Positions 17,340 through 26,994 of a stretch of DNA of 64,000 nt are shown here, in pieces. Origin of the DNA: Caballeronia fortuita (GTDB lineage Bacteria > Pseudomonadota > Gammaproteobacteria > Burkholderiales > Burkholderiaceae). The stretch lies in NCBI RefSeq assembly GCF_001544835.2, contig NZ_FCNX02000013.1:1-64000 (forward strand), given 5' to 3'. Every line of letters begins with the position of its first letter. Position 1 is the first letter of the stretch. The notes under the pieces are model-generated. The model saw only the letters and a list, made by a program, of their open reading frames with translations, was not told the origin of the DNA and ran no database searches. A program made the position numbers and the translations under genes.

Positions 17340-18542
17340 TTATCCGGCCATCTCGCGATCGGGCGTCGCCGAGATGCGATGAATCGCGAGGTCGGCGCCA
17401 TTGAATTCTTCCTCGCGGTCGAGCCGTAACCCGACCGTCATCTTGATCGCGCCATAGACGAGCGCGCCGCCCGCGAGCGCGAGCGCCACCGCCCCCGTCG
17501 TGCCGATGAGCTGCGACCCGATCGACACACCGCCGATGCCGCCGAACGCCTTCTGACCGAAGACGCCCGCCGCGATCCCACCCCACGCGCCGCACATGCC
17601 GTGCAGCGGCCACACGCCGAGCACGTCGTCGATGCGCCAGCGGTTCTGCACGCACGTGAACATCTGTACGAAAAGCACGCCCGCGACCGCGCCGACGATC
17701 AGCGCGCCGAGCGGATGCATCAGATCCGAGCCCGCGCATACCGCGACGAGCCCCGCGAGCGGCCCGTTATACGTGAAGCCCGGATCGTTGCGGCCCGCGA
17801 ACCACGCGGCGAGTGTGCCGCCGACCATCGCCATCAGCGAGTTCACTGCGACGAGCCCACTGATCTTGTCGACGGTCTGCGCGCTCATCACGTTGAAACC
17901 GAACCAGCCGACCGCGAGCACCCACGCGCCCAGCGCGAGAAACGGAATGCTCGACGGCGGATGCGCGGCGATGCGTCCGTCCTTGTGATAACGCCCGTGA
18001 CGCGGCCCGAGCAGCAACACGGCCGGCAACGCGACCCAGCCGCCGAACGCATGCACGACGACCGAGCCCGCGAAGTCGTGAAACGGCGCGCCAAAGACGT
18101 GCGCGAGCCAGCCCTGGATGCCGAAGCGCTGGTTCCACGCGATACCTTCCAGCAAGGGATACACGAAACCGACGATCACGCACGTCGCGAACAATTGCGG
18201 ATTGAACTTCGAGCGTTCGGCGATGCCGCCCGACACGATCGCCGGAATCGCGGCGGCGAAGGTCAGAAGGAAGAAGAAGCGCACGAGTGCGTAGCCGTTG
18301 TGCGCCGCGAGGATATCGGCGCTGTGCATGAACTGCACGCCATACGCGATGTTGTAGCCGATGAAGAAGTACGCGAGCGTCGATACCGCAAAGTCCACGA
18401 GGATCTTGACGAGTGCGTTCACCTGATTCTCACGGCGCACAGTGCCGAGCTCGAGGAACGCGAAACCGGCGTGCATCGCGAGCACCATCGCAGCGCCTAG
18501 CAGCAAAAAAAGAGTATCGGTTCCAGATTGAAGTGCCTGCAT
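17340..18542 (-). CDS. amtB: Ammonium transporter (Amt/MEP/Rh family)
   Basis: The 400-aa integral membrane protein has eleven expected helices. Family elements include LGAAMVLAMHAGFAFLELG, DFAGSVVVHAFGGW and GVWPLHGMCGAWGGIAAG, with the twin pore histidines in VVVHAFGG and PLHGMCG. It conducts ammonia/ammonium across the inner membrane. The start at 18542 begins the first helix; the frame extends 47 codons further without sense. No GlnK gene is next to it, which is less common for amtB and may mean the regulator is elsewhere. Confidence 0.88.
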   Translation of the reverse strand: MQALQSGTDTLFLLLGAAMVLAMHAGFAFLELGTVRRENQVNALVKILVDFAVSTLAYFFIGYNIAYGVQFMHSADILAAHNGYALVRFFFLLTFAAAIPAIVSGGIAERSKFNPQLFATCVIVGFVYPLLEGIAWNQRFGIQGWLAHVFGAPFHDFAGSVVVHAFGGWVALPAVLLLGPRHGRYHKDGRIAAHPPSSIPFLALGAWVLAVGWFGFNVMSAQTVDKISGLVAVNSLMAMVGGTLAAWFAGRNDPGFTYNGPLAGLVAVCAGSDLMHPLGALIVGAVAGVLFVQMFTCVQNRWRIDDVLGVWPLHGMCGAWGGIAAGVFGQKAFGGIGGVSIGSQLIGTTGAVALALAGGALVYGAIKMTVGLRLDREEEFNGADLAIHRISATPDREMAG

Positions 18543-18816
18543 GATCGAGCGGTCGGTCGAGAAGGAGCGCTGGTTTTGCAAGTTCCGGGCCAAGTTGATG
18601 CACGCAGCATCGAAACGGTGCGGACACTTGGTGCGCATTGGTGGCGTATGGTGCATTGAAGATAAGCGATGTTTTCTCGACACGCGCGATGTTGGTGCAA
18701 CGCCCTGTCATGCAGCATCAATGCACCGTCAAAGCGCAAACACGCATTCGCATCGCGCAGCGAGTATTCTGATGATGCGCGCGGCTTTTCAAGCGCACAC
18801 GTCGAAGGGACGTGAC

Positions 18817-19467
18817 ATGGACTCAATCTTCGAGAACCGAAGAGCGGCGGGCCGCGAACTCGCGCAGCATCTTCATGCTTACGCGGGCCGCGACGATATC
18901 GCCGTGCTCGCGCTGCCGCGCGGCGGCGTGCCGGTCGCGTATGAAGTGGCGCGCGCGATCGGTGCGCGGCTCGATGTGCTCGTCGTGCGCAAACTCGGCG
19001 TGCCGGTGCAGCCGGAACTCGCGATGGGCGCGATCGCGTCGGGCGATACGTTCTTTCTCGACGAGCGCATGGTGCAATGTGCGGGCGTCGGAAAGGACGA
19101 TCTCGATCGCGTCATCGCAAGGGAACGTGTGGAACTCGCGCGGCGCGAGCAACTTTATCGCGGTAACCTGCCGCCGCTCGATGTAAGCGGACGCGTTGCG
19201 ATCGTCGTCGATGACGGCATGGCGACCGGCGCGACGATGAAAGCAGCGGCGATGTCCTTGCGTCATGCGCGTCCATCGAAGATCGTGGCGGCACTGCCCG
19301 TTGCGCCGCTCGATTCGGAAGCGCGCGTCGAAGAAGTCGTCGACGAATTCGTGTGCGTGCTGCGGCCGCATCGATACTTCGGCGTCGGGCAGTTCTATGT
19401 CGACTTCGATCAGACGAGCGACGACGAAGTGCGCGAACTGCTCGACGCTGCGCGCAAGAACGCTTAA
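18817..19467 (+). CDS. Phosphoribosyltransferase-domain protein
   Basis: The 216-aa protein of the type-I PRTase fold has the PRPP-binding motif VAIVVDDGMATGATMKAA (about 127-144) and an N-terminal strand-loop LALPRGGVPVAYEVA (about 31-45). This stand-alone family is common in proteobacteria, often near stress or dienelactone-hydrolase genes; the substrate is unknown. The ATG at 18817 follows a GAAGGGACG stretch. Its last 4 bases overlap the end of the convergent E1 gene. Confidence 0.82.
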   Translation: MDSIFENRRAAGRELAQHLHAYAGRDDIAVLALPRGGVPVAYEVARAIGARLDVLVVRKLGVPVQPELAMGAIASGDTFFLDERMVQCAGVGKDDLDRVIARERVELARREQLYRGNLPPLDVSGRVAIVVDDGMATGATMKAAAMSLRHARPSKIVAALPVAPLDSEARVEEVVDEFVCVLRPHRYFGVGQFYVDFDQTSDDEVRELLDAARKNA

Positions 19468-22175
19468 CGCAGCCAGGGCGCGTCTTGCGCTTCCTGCGTC
19501 TTGCCGTAACGTTCACGCGCGGCCTTGAGTGTCTGCTTCTCAATGACGCCTTCGTCCGCGAGCGATTTCAACGCAGCAATGACGATCGACACGCGATCCA
19601 CTTCGAAGAACGCGCGCAACGACTGACGCGTATCGCTGCGGCCGAAGCCATCGGTGCCGAGCGTGACGTAACGGCCCGGCACGTAGGCGCGAATCAACTC
19701 GGGCACGGCGCGCACGTAATCGGTCGCGGCGATCACGGGACCGCGCGATGCTTCGAGCGCACGCGTGACGAAGGGCACCGGCGTGTCGTCGTCGGAGAGG
19801 CGGGCCGCGCGCTCGCACGAAGCGCCATCGCGATGCAGCTCCGTGTAGCTGGTCACGCTCCATACGGCGGCATCGATGTTCCAGTCTTCCTTCAGCATCG
19901 TGCGCGCGGCGATGGCTTCGTTGAGGATCGCGCCGGAACCGAGCAATTGCACCTGCGCTTCTTTCGCGTCGCCGCCGATGCGATAGATGCCGCGCAGAAT
20001 GCCTTCGCGTGTGGGCGCATCGAGCGCACCGCCGGGCGCGGAAGGCTGCGCGTAATTCTCGTTGGTCACCGTGATGTAATAGAACACGTCGTGCTGGCGT
20101 TCCATCATCTCCTGCATGCCTTCATCGACGATAGCCGCGACTTCATACGCGAACGCGGGATCGTAAGCGCGGCAGTTCGGAATCGTCGATGCACTCAGAT
20201 GACTCGTGCCGTCCTGATGCTGCAGCCCTTCGCCGCCGAGCGTCGTGCGCCCCGCCGTCGCGCCGATGAGAAAGCCGCGCGAACGCTGATCCGCCGCCGC
20301 GAAAATCAGATCGCCGATGCGCTGGAAGCCGAACATCGAGTAGTAGATATAGAACGGCAGCATCGGCAGATCGTGCACGCTATATGACGTTGCCGCCGCG
20401 ATCCACGACGACACCGCGCCCGCCTCCGAGATGCCTTCCTCCAGTATCTGCCCGCGCGTGTCCTCGCGGTAATAAAGCATCGAGCCCATGTCTTCCGGCT
20501 CGTACAACTGGCCGAGCGGCGAATAGATGCCCACTTGCCTGAAGAGATTGGCCATGCCGAAGGTGCGCGCTTCGTCGGCGACCACGGGCACGACGCGCGG
20601 ACCAAGCGTCTTGTCCTTCAGCAGGCTGCCGAGCATACGCACGAAGGCCATCGTCGTCGACATTTCCTTGCCCGATGCGTCGAGTGCAAACTGGCCCCAT
20701 GTATCGAGCGCGGGCGGCGTGATGCCATGCGATGCCTTCGCGCGACGACGCGGCAAGTAACCGCCCAATGCCGCGCGGCGTTCATGCAGATAGCGCATTT
20801 CCGGAGCATCGTCGCCGGGCTTGTAGAACTTGAGTTGCTCGACGTCATCGTCGGAAAGCGGCAGGCGGAAGCGATCGCGGAATTGCTTGAGGTCGTCGAG
20901 ATCGAGCTTCTTCTGCTGATGCGTCGTCATGCGGCCCTGTCCCACTGTGCCCATGCCAAAGCCTTTCATCGTCTTCGCGAGAATCACGGTCGGCTGGCCC
21001 TTGTGCGAAAGCGCCTTCGCGTAAGCGGCGTGCAGCTTGCGTACATCGTGGCCGCCGCGTCGCAGCCGATCGATATCTTCGTCCGACATATGCGCGACGA
21101 GCGCCGCAAGCTCCGGATTCTGTCCGAAGAAACGCTCGCGATTGTAACGGCCATCGTTCGCGGAGAAGGTCTGGAATTGACCGTCGACGGTATGCGCGAA
21201 TGCACGCAGCAAGGCGTTGTTGCGATCACGCGCGAACAGCGCGTCCCAGTCCGATCCCCACAAGACCTTGATGACGTCCCAGCCCGCGCCGGTGAATTGC
21301 GCTTCGAGTTCATCGACGATGCGCCCGTTGCTGCGCACAGGACCATCGAGCCGCTGCAGATTGCAGTTGATGACGAACACGAGGTTATCGAGCTGCTCGC
21401 GCGCCGCGAGCGACAGCGCGCCGATCGCTTCGGGTTCGTCCATTTCGCCGTCGCCAAAGAAGCCCCACACCTTGCGGCCTTCGGTGCGCAGCAGATCGCG
21501 ATTCTGCACATAGCGCATGAAGCGCGCTTGGTAGATCGAGTTGATCGGGCCGATGCCCATCGAGCCGGTCGGGAACTGCCAGAAGTCGGGCATGAGCCAC
21601 GGATGCGGATACGAGCACAAGCCGGGCCCCGCGATCTCGCGCCGATAGTGCTTCAGATGTTCTTCGTCGAGAAACCCTTCGAGGAATGCGCGTGCATACA
21701 CGCCTGGCGACGAATGCGGCTGAAAGTAGACAATATCGCCCCCGTTGTTGTCATCGGCCGCTTTGAAAAAATGATTGAAGCCGACTTCGAACAGATCAGA
21801 CGCCGACGCATAACTCGCGATATGTCCGCCGAGTTCGCCATACGCGCGATTCGCGCGCACGACCATCGCGAGCGCGTTCCAGCGCAGCACGGCGGCGAGC
21901 TTCTCCTCGATGTCGAGATTGCCGGGATAACGCGGCTGCTGCGCGACGGGAATCGTGTTCGCATAGGGTGTCGCGCGCGCGCGCGCCGATTCGACGCCGA
22001 CCGACAGCGCGTGCTCCGCGAGCCTGTCGAAAAGATATTGCGCGCGTTCGCGGCCGACATGCGCGACGACTGCATCGAGCGCCTCCAGCCATTCGGCCGT
22101 TTCGCCGGGATCAGTATCCTCGCGGCCTTTTGCGATGGAAAGAAGCTGGGTGGTACCGCTCGACAAGTCGGTCAT
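19464..22175 (-). CDS. Homodimeric 2-oxoacid (pyruvate) dehydrogenase E1, AceE/MdeB-like
   Basis: The 903-aa protein is full length for the AceE-type E1. It has the thiamine-diphosphate motif (GDGEMDEPEAIG to NLVFVINCN, about 230-265) and the conserved SYPHPWLMPDFWQFPTGSMGIGP and YYSMFGFQRIGD blocks. It decarboxylates a 2-oxoacid and passes the acyl group to a lipoyl E2. No E2, E3 or other complex gene is adjacent. Instead it diverges from an Lrp-family gene, like mdeB/mdeR of Pseudomonas, where the E1 handles 2-oxobutyrate from methionine. The substrate may therefore be 2-oxobutyrate or another branched or short 2-oxoacid; this is inference. Confidence 0.88.
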   Translation of the reverse strand: MTDLSSGTTQLLSIAKGREDTDPGETAEWLEALDAVVAHVGRERAQYLFDRLAEHALSVGVESARARATPYANTIPVAQQPRYPGNLDIEEKLAAVLRWNALAMVVRANRAYGELGGHIASYASASDLFEVGFNHFFKAADDNNGGDIVYFQPHSSPGVYARAFLEGFLDEEHLKHYRREIAGPGLCSYPHPWLMPDFWQFPTGSMGIGPINSIYQARFMRYVQNRDLLRTEGRKVWGFFGDGEMDEPEAIGALSLAAREQLDNLVFVINCNLQRLDGPVRSNGRIVDELEAQFTGAGWDVIKVLWGSDWDALFARDRNNALLRAFAHTVDGQFQTFSANDGRYNRERFFGQNPELAALVAHMSDEDIDRLRRGGHDVRKLHAAYAKALSHKGQPTVILAKTMKGFGMGTVGQGRMTTHQQKKLDLDDLKQFRDRFRLPLSDDDVEQLKFYKPGDDAPEMRYLHERRAALGGYLPRRRAKASHGITPPALDTWGQFALDASGKEMSTTMAFVRMLGSLLKDKTLGPRVVPVVADEARTFGMANLFRQVGIYSPLGQLYEPEDMGSMLYYREDTRGQILEEGISEAGAVSSWIAAATSYSVHDLPMLPFYIYYSMFGFQRIGDLIFAAADQRSRGFLIGATAGRTTLGGEGLQHQDGTSHLSASTIPNCRAYDPAFAYEVAAIVDEGMQEMMERQHDVFYYITVTNENYAQPSAPGGALDAPTREGILRGIYRIGGDAKEAQVQLLGSGAILNEAIAARTMLKEDWNIDAAVWSVTSYTELHRDGASCERAARLSDDDTPVPFVTRALEASRGPVIAATDYVRAVPELIRAYVPGRYVTLGTDGFGRSDTRQSLRAFFEVDRVSIVIAALKSLADEGVIEKQTLKAARERYGKTQEAQDAPWLR

Positions 22176-22313
22176 GGCGCGACTCCGCTGTAGCTTGAGA
22201 ATGCTTCAAGCATATCCATTGAAGTGCAGAATGTGCGTCTCATTTGGTTTGATTCTCGCTTTGCGGTAGTGTATTTATTCTTCGAAAAGGCCTGGAACCG
22301 GAATCTTTCGACT

Positions 22314-22844
22314 ATGACCGCCAACGCAAAGCAGCGCCTGGACCGTATCGATATCGGCATATTGAATCAGCTTCAGCAGAACGCGCGCATCACGAATTCC
22401 GAGCTGGCGCGCGCGGTGAATCTGTCGCCGACGCCGTGCTTCAATCGCGTGCGCGCACTGGAAAAAGCGGGGCTTTTCAAGCAGCACGTGACCTTGCTGA
22501 ATCCGGAAGCCCTCGGGCTATCGATCAATGTCTTCATACAGGTCAGTCTGGAGAAGCAGATAAAGGACGCGCTCGCGCGCTTCGAGCAGGCGATCAGCGA
22601 GCGCCCCGAGGTGATGGAGTGTTATCTGATGACGGGCGACGCCGATTATCTCTTGCGCGTCGTTCTGCCCGATGTGGCCGCGCTCGAACGCTTTATCCTC
22701 GAACGTCTTACGAAGATGCCTGGCGTTTCCAATATCCGTTCGAGCTTCGCGCTCAAGCAGGTGCGTTACAAGACCGCGCTGCCCTTGCCTGCATCCGGGA
22801 TGACCCTGCCCGATCCGAACACCGACGAAGCGGAATGGACGTGA
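22314..22844 (+). CDS. Lrp/AsnC-family regulator (MdeR-like)
   Basis: The 176-aa protein has an N-terminal winged HTH ([20 protein letters not shown], about 10-60) and a C-terminal RAM domain (about 75-150, with [17 protein letters not shown]). The start MTANAKQR at 22314 gives a normal Lrp N-terminus; the upstream extension is unlike the family. It is divergently transcribed from the E1 gene across a 138-bp, comparatively AT-rich gap, which fits direct control by 2-oxoacid or amino-acid ligands. Confidence 0.85.
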   Translation: MTANAKQRLDRIDIGILNQLQQNARITNSELARAVNLSPTPCFNRVRALEKAGLFKQHVTLLNPEALGLSINVFIQVSLEKQIKDALARFEQAISERPEVMECYLMTGDADYLLRVVLPDVAALERFILERLTKMPGVSNIRSSFALKQVRYKTALPLPASGMTLPDPNTDEAEWT

Positions 22845-23001
22845 CTGTGTTTCCGAAGCGGTCGATCCTTCCGATCAAATTCATGTGTTCCCGTAATTCT
22901 TGCGATGTCACGGTGCGTCGCCTATAACTCGTGTGGCCTGCGCGGCATTTTTTTCGGCCTGATGCGTTCCTTCGACGAAGCTCCACGCACGCGAGAAAGA
23001 T

Positions 23002-23814
23002 ATGAACTTCGAAACCGTACGTGTGTTCATCATGACGCGTGGCGTCGACTTTGCCATCATGGTCATCGGCGCGATTGCGCTGTGGATCATCGGGCGATGG
23101 CTCATCAACCTCGTCACGAGCGCGATGCGCAAGCTGCTCGCGCGCAATGGACGCGTAGATCCGACGCTTGCGCATTATCTCGGCTCGATCGTCGGCGTCA
23201 TTCTCAATCTGCTGCTCATCCTCGCGATACTGCAGATATTCGGCGTTCAGACGACGTCGTTCGCGGCGCTGCTCGCCGGTCTCGGTCTCGCGATCGGCAC
23301 GGCGTGGGGCGGGCTGCTCGCGCACTTCGCCGCGGGCGTGTTCATGCAGGTGCTGCGGCCATTCAAAGTGGGCGATTTCGTAACGGCGGGCGGCGTGACC
23401 GGCACGGTTACCGAACTCGGTCTCTTCGGCACGACGATCACGACGCCCGACAACGTCGCGGCCATCATCGGCAACAACAAGATCTTCTCGGACACGATCT
23501 GGAATTTCAGTCTGCTGCCGCATCGGCGCGTAGAGCTGACAGCGAAGATCGCGAACGGCGTCGATCCGCTCGACGCCATCGCGCGATTGAAGGATGCCGT
23601 CGCGAAGATACCGAACGTGGCGAGCTCGCCGCCGCCCGATGTCGAAGTGCTGTCGTTCACGCCGGAAGGACCGCTGTTGTGCGTGCGGCCCTATACCAAC
23701 ACCACGGATTACTGGCAGGTCTATTTCGACACGAATCGCGCGATCATCGAAACGTTCAAGCAAGCCGGGTATCCAACGCCCGAAACGCCGCTCGTGCGCC
23801 GGGTCGTGAATTGA
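23002..23814 (+). CDS. MscS-family mechanosensitive channel
   Basis: This 270-aa small-conductance channel has three N-terminal membrane helices, including the pore-lining segment LLAGLGLAIGTAWGGLLAHFAAGVF (about 90-115), then the beta domain (FKVGDFVTAGGVTGTVTELGLFGTTITT) and the C-terminal cage. It releases solutes on osmotic downshock. It stands alone, 157 bp after the Lrp gene, and ends 5 bp from the convergent LysR gene. Confidence 0.88.
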   Translation: MNFETVRVFIMTRGVDFAIMVIGAIALWIIGRWLINLVTSAMRKLLARNGRVDPTLAHYLGSIVGVILNLLLILAILQIFGVQTTSFAALLAGLGLAIGTAWGGLLAHFAAGVFMQVLRPFKVGDFVTAGGVTGTVTELGLFGTTITTPDNVAAIIGNNKIFSDTIWNFSLLPHRRVELTAKIANGVDPLDAIARLKDAVAKIPNVASSPPPDVEVLSFTPEGPLLCVRPYTNTTDYWQVYFDTNRAIIETFKQAGYPTPETPLVRRVVN

Positions 23815-23819
23815 AGCGC

Positions 23820-24815
23820 TTACGCCGCGCGAAAGCGCACTTCGTGTGACGGCAGACCGCCGAGCCGCTGCGCCACGTGATCGATGAACGCGCGCAGGCG
23901 CGGCGCTTCGTGGCGGCTCGGCGGCCAGAGAATCTGGAACACGCCTTCCGTGCGCATGTGCGCGCCGAGCACCGCGCGCAGCAGGCCGCCTTCCATCGCG
24001 CTCTTCGCGACGAAGTCGGGCACGCACGCGAGTCCCAGACCTGAGATGCATGCCGCGAGCACGGCTTCCATGTCGTTGAACGTGAGCGTCGCGTGGGGAT
24101 CGATGGCGAACGTGTGATCGTCGCGTGCGAAGCGCCACGGTTCGGGGCGGCCACTCGCCGGCGAACGGAAACGGATGCACGCGTGACCTTCGAGATCGCC
24201 TGGCGTCGCGGGCTCGCCGTGACCCGCGAAGTAGGCAGGCGAGCCTACGACGACGGGACCATATTGCGCGAGCGGACGCGCCAGCAATTGCGAATCGGCG
24301 AGACGTCCCGTGCGGATCACGGCGTCATAGCCTTCCTGCGTGACATCGACGACGCGATCGCTGAAATCGATATCGAGTTCGATATCCGGATAGCGGCGCC
24401 TGAATTCCGGAACGAGCGGCATCAGAAGACGGCTGCCGAGCGAAGGCGCGCTGATGCGCAGCCGCCCGCGCGGCGACGATGTCGAATGAAACAACTCGCG
24501 CTCTGCTTCTTCGAGATCGGCGAGCATGCGTTTGCAACGCGCGAAGAAGCGTGCACCTTCATGCGTGAGACCGATACGGCGTGTCGTGCGGTTGAGGAGT
24601 TGCACGCCGAGCTTCGCTTCGAGCCGCATCACGCTCTTGCCGACCGCCGACGCCGACAGTCCGAGCGCGCGCCCTGCCGCCACGAAACTGCCCGATTCCG
24701 CCGCACGCACGAACGCGACCATGCCGGAGAGACTTTCCGTGGAAGGCGGCCCGCCGGGCGATGTCGTTGTGGAGGGCCCGTGCGAAGTCGGCGTTGAGAC
24801 GGTCGTCATGTTCAT
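23820..24815 (-). CDS. LysR-family transcriptional regulator
   Basis: The 331-aa protein carries an N-terminal extension rich in Thr/Ser/Pro (about 1-28), then the LysR HTH (MVAFVRAAESGSFVAAGRALGLSASAVGKSVMRLE, about 32-66) and an effector domain to the C-terminus. It belongs to the CrgA/YafC-like group by its NRTTRRIGLTHEG and RTGRLADSQLLARPL stretches. No divergent structural gene is adjacent apart from the MscS gene it faces, so the target is unknown. Confidence 0.85.
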   Translation of the reverse strand: MNMTTVSTPTSHGPSTTTSPGGPPSTESLSGMVAFVRAAESGSFVAAGRALGLSASAVGKSVMRLEAKLGVQLLNRTTRRIGLTHEGARFFARCKRMLADLEEAERELFHSTSSPRGRLRISAPSLGSRLLMPLVPEFRRRYPDIELDIDFSDRVVDVTQEGYDAVIRTGRLADSQLLARPLAQYGPVVVGSPAYFAGHGEPATPGDLEGHACIRFRSPASGRPEPWRFARDDHTFAIDPHATLTFNDMEAVLAACISGLGLACVPDFVAKSAMEGGLLRAVLGAHMRTEGVFQILWPPSRHEAPRLRAFIDHVAQRLGGLPSHEVRFRAA

Positions 24816-24919
24816 GATCTGGCGGGAAGTGAGGCGCGACGGATTGCGCCCGTCTCCTGCAAGAACGTTCGTGACAGCGATTTATTCCCGAAACATCGCG
24901 ATGATGCAAACGTTGCGCG

Positions 24920-25684
24920 TTATCCGTTCAGTTCTTCGTGCAGCGCGACGTATTCCTGCGCGAGCTTGTGACGCGGTTCCAGATAAATCATCGGACGCGC
25001 GTGTTGATGACTCTCGCGGATTTTCACGGAGAGCGACAGATGCGAATTGAGCACGGGCAGGTCTTCGCCGCGCAGTTCGTCGACGAGTTGCTGCGGCAGG
25101 CTCGCGCGCGGCTGGAACTGATTGATGACGATGCCTTCGACGCTCAGATCGGGATTGTGATCGTGGCGGATCTCTTGCACGTTATCGAGCACGGAATAGA
25201 GAGCGCGGCGGGAGAAGTCATCGCAATCGAAAGGGATGAGGCAAAGTTCGACCGCGATCAGCGCCGAGCGCGTGAAGAAGTTGAGTGCGGGTGGCGTGTC
25301 GATATAGACGGCGTCGTATTGTTGCAGGCCTTTCAGTGCGTCGCGCAGCTTGTAGATCTTGTAGCGCGATTCGAGCTTGCTTTGCAGCGCGTCGAGATTC
25401 GGATGCGAGGGCACGATGTCGAGATTGCCGAACGGCGTCGAATGAATGAACGATTCGAACGCAGGTTCGCGGAAGCTGTAGCTCAGGGCGGATTCGAAGA
25501 AGCTGGCGAGATTCGGTTGAGCTTCGCGGGCCTGTGCGCCTAGCAGGTACTGGCTGGCGTTGCCCTGCGGATCGAGGTCGATGACCAGTGTGCGCAGGCC
25601 GCGGGAGGCGCTGATCGCGGCGAGATTACAGACGATGGTGGACTTGCCAACGCCACCCTTTTGATTGAAGACCACACGGCGCAT
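24920..25684 (-). CDS. ParA/Soj-like ATPase without a ParB partner
   Basis: The 254-aa P-loop ATPase has a deviant Walker A KGGVGKST (9-16), DLDPQGNASQ near 37-46 and YIDTPPAL as Walker B. This is the ParA/MinD group. Chromosomal parA normally sits with parB and gidAB; here neither neighbour is a parB, so it is a solo ParA-type protein. Such proteins position cellular cargo or act with an unlinked partner. The gene lies 120 bp from the palindromic repeat block. Confidence 0.85.
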   Translation of the reverse strand: MRRVVFNQKGGVGKSTIVCNLAAISASRGLRTLVIDLDPQGNASQYLLGAQAREAQPNLASFFESALSYSFREPAFESFIHSTPFGNLDIVPSHPNLDALQSKLESRYKIYKLRDALKGLQQYDAVYIDTPPALNFFTRSALIAVELCLIPFDCDDFSRRALYSVLDNVQEIRHDHNPDLSVEGIVINQFQPRASLPQQLVDELRGEDLPVLNSHLSLSVKIRESHQHARPMIYLEPRHKLAQEYVALHEELNG

Positions 25685-25802
25685 CGGGATTTTTTTCCTC
25701 GGGTTTGTGAACGGTCGGTTTTTTTGTATTTATTCAGTTGGGAGTTTGCTGTCGTGATCTTAGCGCATCAGAATTGTGGTTTTTTGGTTTGGTTCTTGGT
25801 TG

Positions 25803-26411
25803 TTGCCGGATCCCGTATTCTTTGTGGTCTATTAGCGTTGCCCCTGTGCGGGGCGGCACCTACTTTCTTTGCTGCTGCAAAGAAAGTAGGCAAAGAAAGC
25901 AGCTTCTCAGGCCCGCGGTCACACGCACGTTGAGTAGTTCTCTCGTCCACCGTGGCACTCGCCTAAAGAGTGCCCTCATCACAATTACCCGACTTGGCTC
26001 GCGCACGGTCTGCCATATTGCATCGCGTGGCTCGTTGGTTCAGCACCGAATAGCTCCAGCCCGCTTCGCGGCCGATGGGTTAATCGGGTACGCGAGCGCG
26101 CTCGCGTACCATCGGCTTTCCTCGCATACTCGACGGCAGCGCGCAGTGCTGTGCCGAAACTGTTTGGTGCTGAACCAGCGCGCTCAAAGTAATGGCAAGT
26201 CAGACCGTGCGCGAGCCAAGCCCGCTTAGGTGTTTGAGGGCACTCTTTAGGCGAGTGCCGCCGTGGACGAGAGAACTACTCAACGTGCGTGTGACCGCGG
26301 GCTTGAAAAGCTGCTTTCTTTGGTTACTTTCTTTGCAGCAGCAAAGAAAGTGACTGCCGCCCCGCACAGGGGCAACGCTAATAGACCACAAAGAAAACGG
26401 GATCCAGCGAA
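25803..26411. repeat. Structured palindromic interspersed repeat, copy B with both arms
   Basis: This is a 0.6-kb block. The left arm (25803-26014) is the reverse complement of the right arm (about 26205-26411) and of 175-385. The centre (26020-26190) matches 1-166. Centre hairpins include a 22-bp palindrome (GTACGCGAGC/GCTCGCGTAC) near 26080-26105 and GGTTCAGCACC pairing with GGTGCTGAACC. The CTTTCTTTGC/GCAAAGAAAG hairpin occurs in both arms. Several arm differences between copies are paired and keep the stems intact. The block fills the whole gap from parA (upstream side) to the 3' end of the next gene; its frames (FFAAAKKV peptides) are not convincing genes. Confidence 0.88.
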
Positions 26412-26422
26412 AAAACAAAAAA

Positions 26423-26932
26423 TCAAGGAAAAGCAGGAATCGTAGGATCCGCCCCTTCGACATCGGCCTCCGGATGATGCCCCTTCACCAGCGCCTCAAT
26501 CTCCTCCACGCGATCCTTCGCCACATCGACCATCATCAGCAGCTCACCTTCCTCGATAGCATGCTCGAAGCGCCGTAAGCGCGTATTCGGAATCCCCACG
26601 CCGATCATCGTAGCCGCCCACGCTCCGAACCCCATGCTCGCGAGCGTCATGCACACCACCGCACCGCCGGCAATCGTCAACCCCGCCGGCGGAAACGCCA
26701 TCGCAACAAGTCCTGCAAGCGCGCCCGTCACACCACCCGCAGCCGTCCCGCGCGCAAGCGCAGGCAACAGATCGGAGCGTTGCACGAGCGTAGCCTGCGG
26801 CAAATCCTCCAGCGGTTCATGAGGCCGCGCAAGCACATGTATATGCCGCCATTCGATTCGCTTCAAAAGCAGTTCGTCGATGATCCCCTTTGCGCTCGCC
26901 ACACTCGGGAGCAGAAAATAGATGCGCCGCAT
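26423..26932 (-). CDS. DUF1269-like membrane-associated protein
   Basis: The 169-aa protein has a soluble N-terminal part (RIYFLLPSVASAKGIIDELL), a Gly/Ala-rich hydrophobic hairpin (about 60-110, TAAGGVTGALAGLVAMAFPPAGLTIAGGAVV) and an acidic C-terminus. This resembles DUF1269/general-stress membrane proteins. The start at 26932 (MRRIYFLLP) fits this; the upstream extension is AT-rich intergenic sequence. Function is unknown. The stop lies about 12 bp from the repeat block. Confidence 0.7.
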   Translation of the reverse strand: MRRIYFLLPSVASAKGIIDELLLKRIEWRHIHVLARPHEPLEDLPQATLVQRSDLLPALARGTAAGGVTGALAGLVAMAFPPAGLTIAGGAVVCMTLASMGFGAWAATMIGVGIPNTRLRRFEHAIEEGELLMMVDVAKDRVEEIEALVKGHHPEADVEGADPTIPAFP

Positions 26933-26994
26933 TTCGCGCCTCCCTATATCGAATCGCATGTATTCAATATAGACGACGCAAAGAAGCATGTTTT

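Noticed and set aside
20535-22193. 552-codon plus-strand frame opposite the E1 gene
   Set aside because: Low-complexity Arg/His/Glu-rich shadow of a well-supported dehydrogenase gene.
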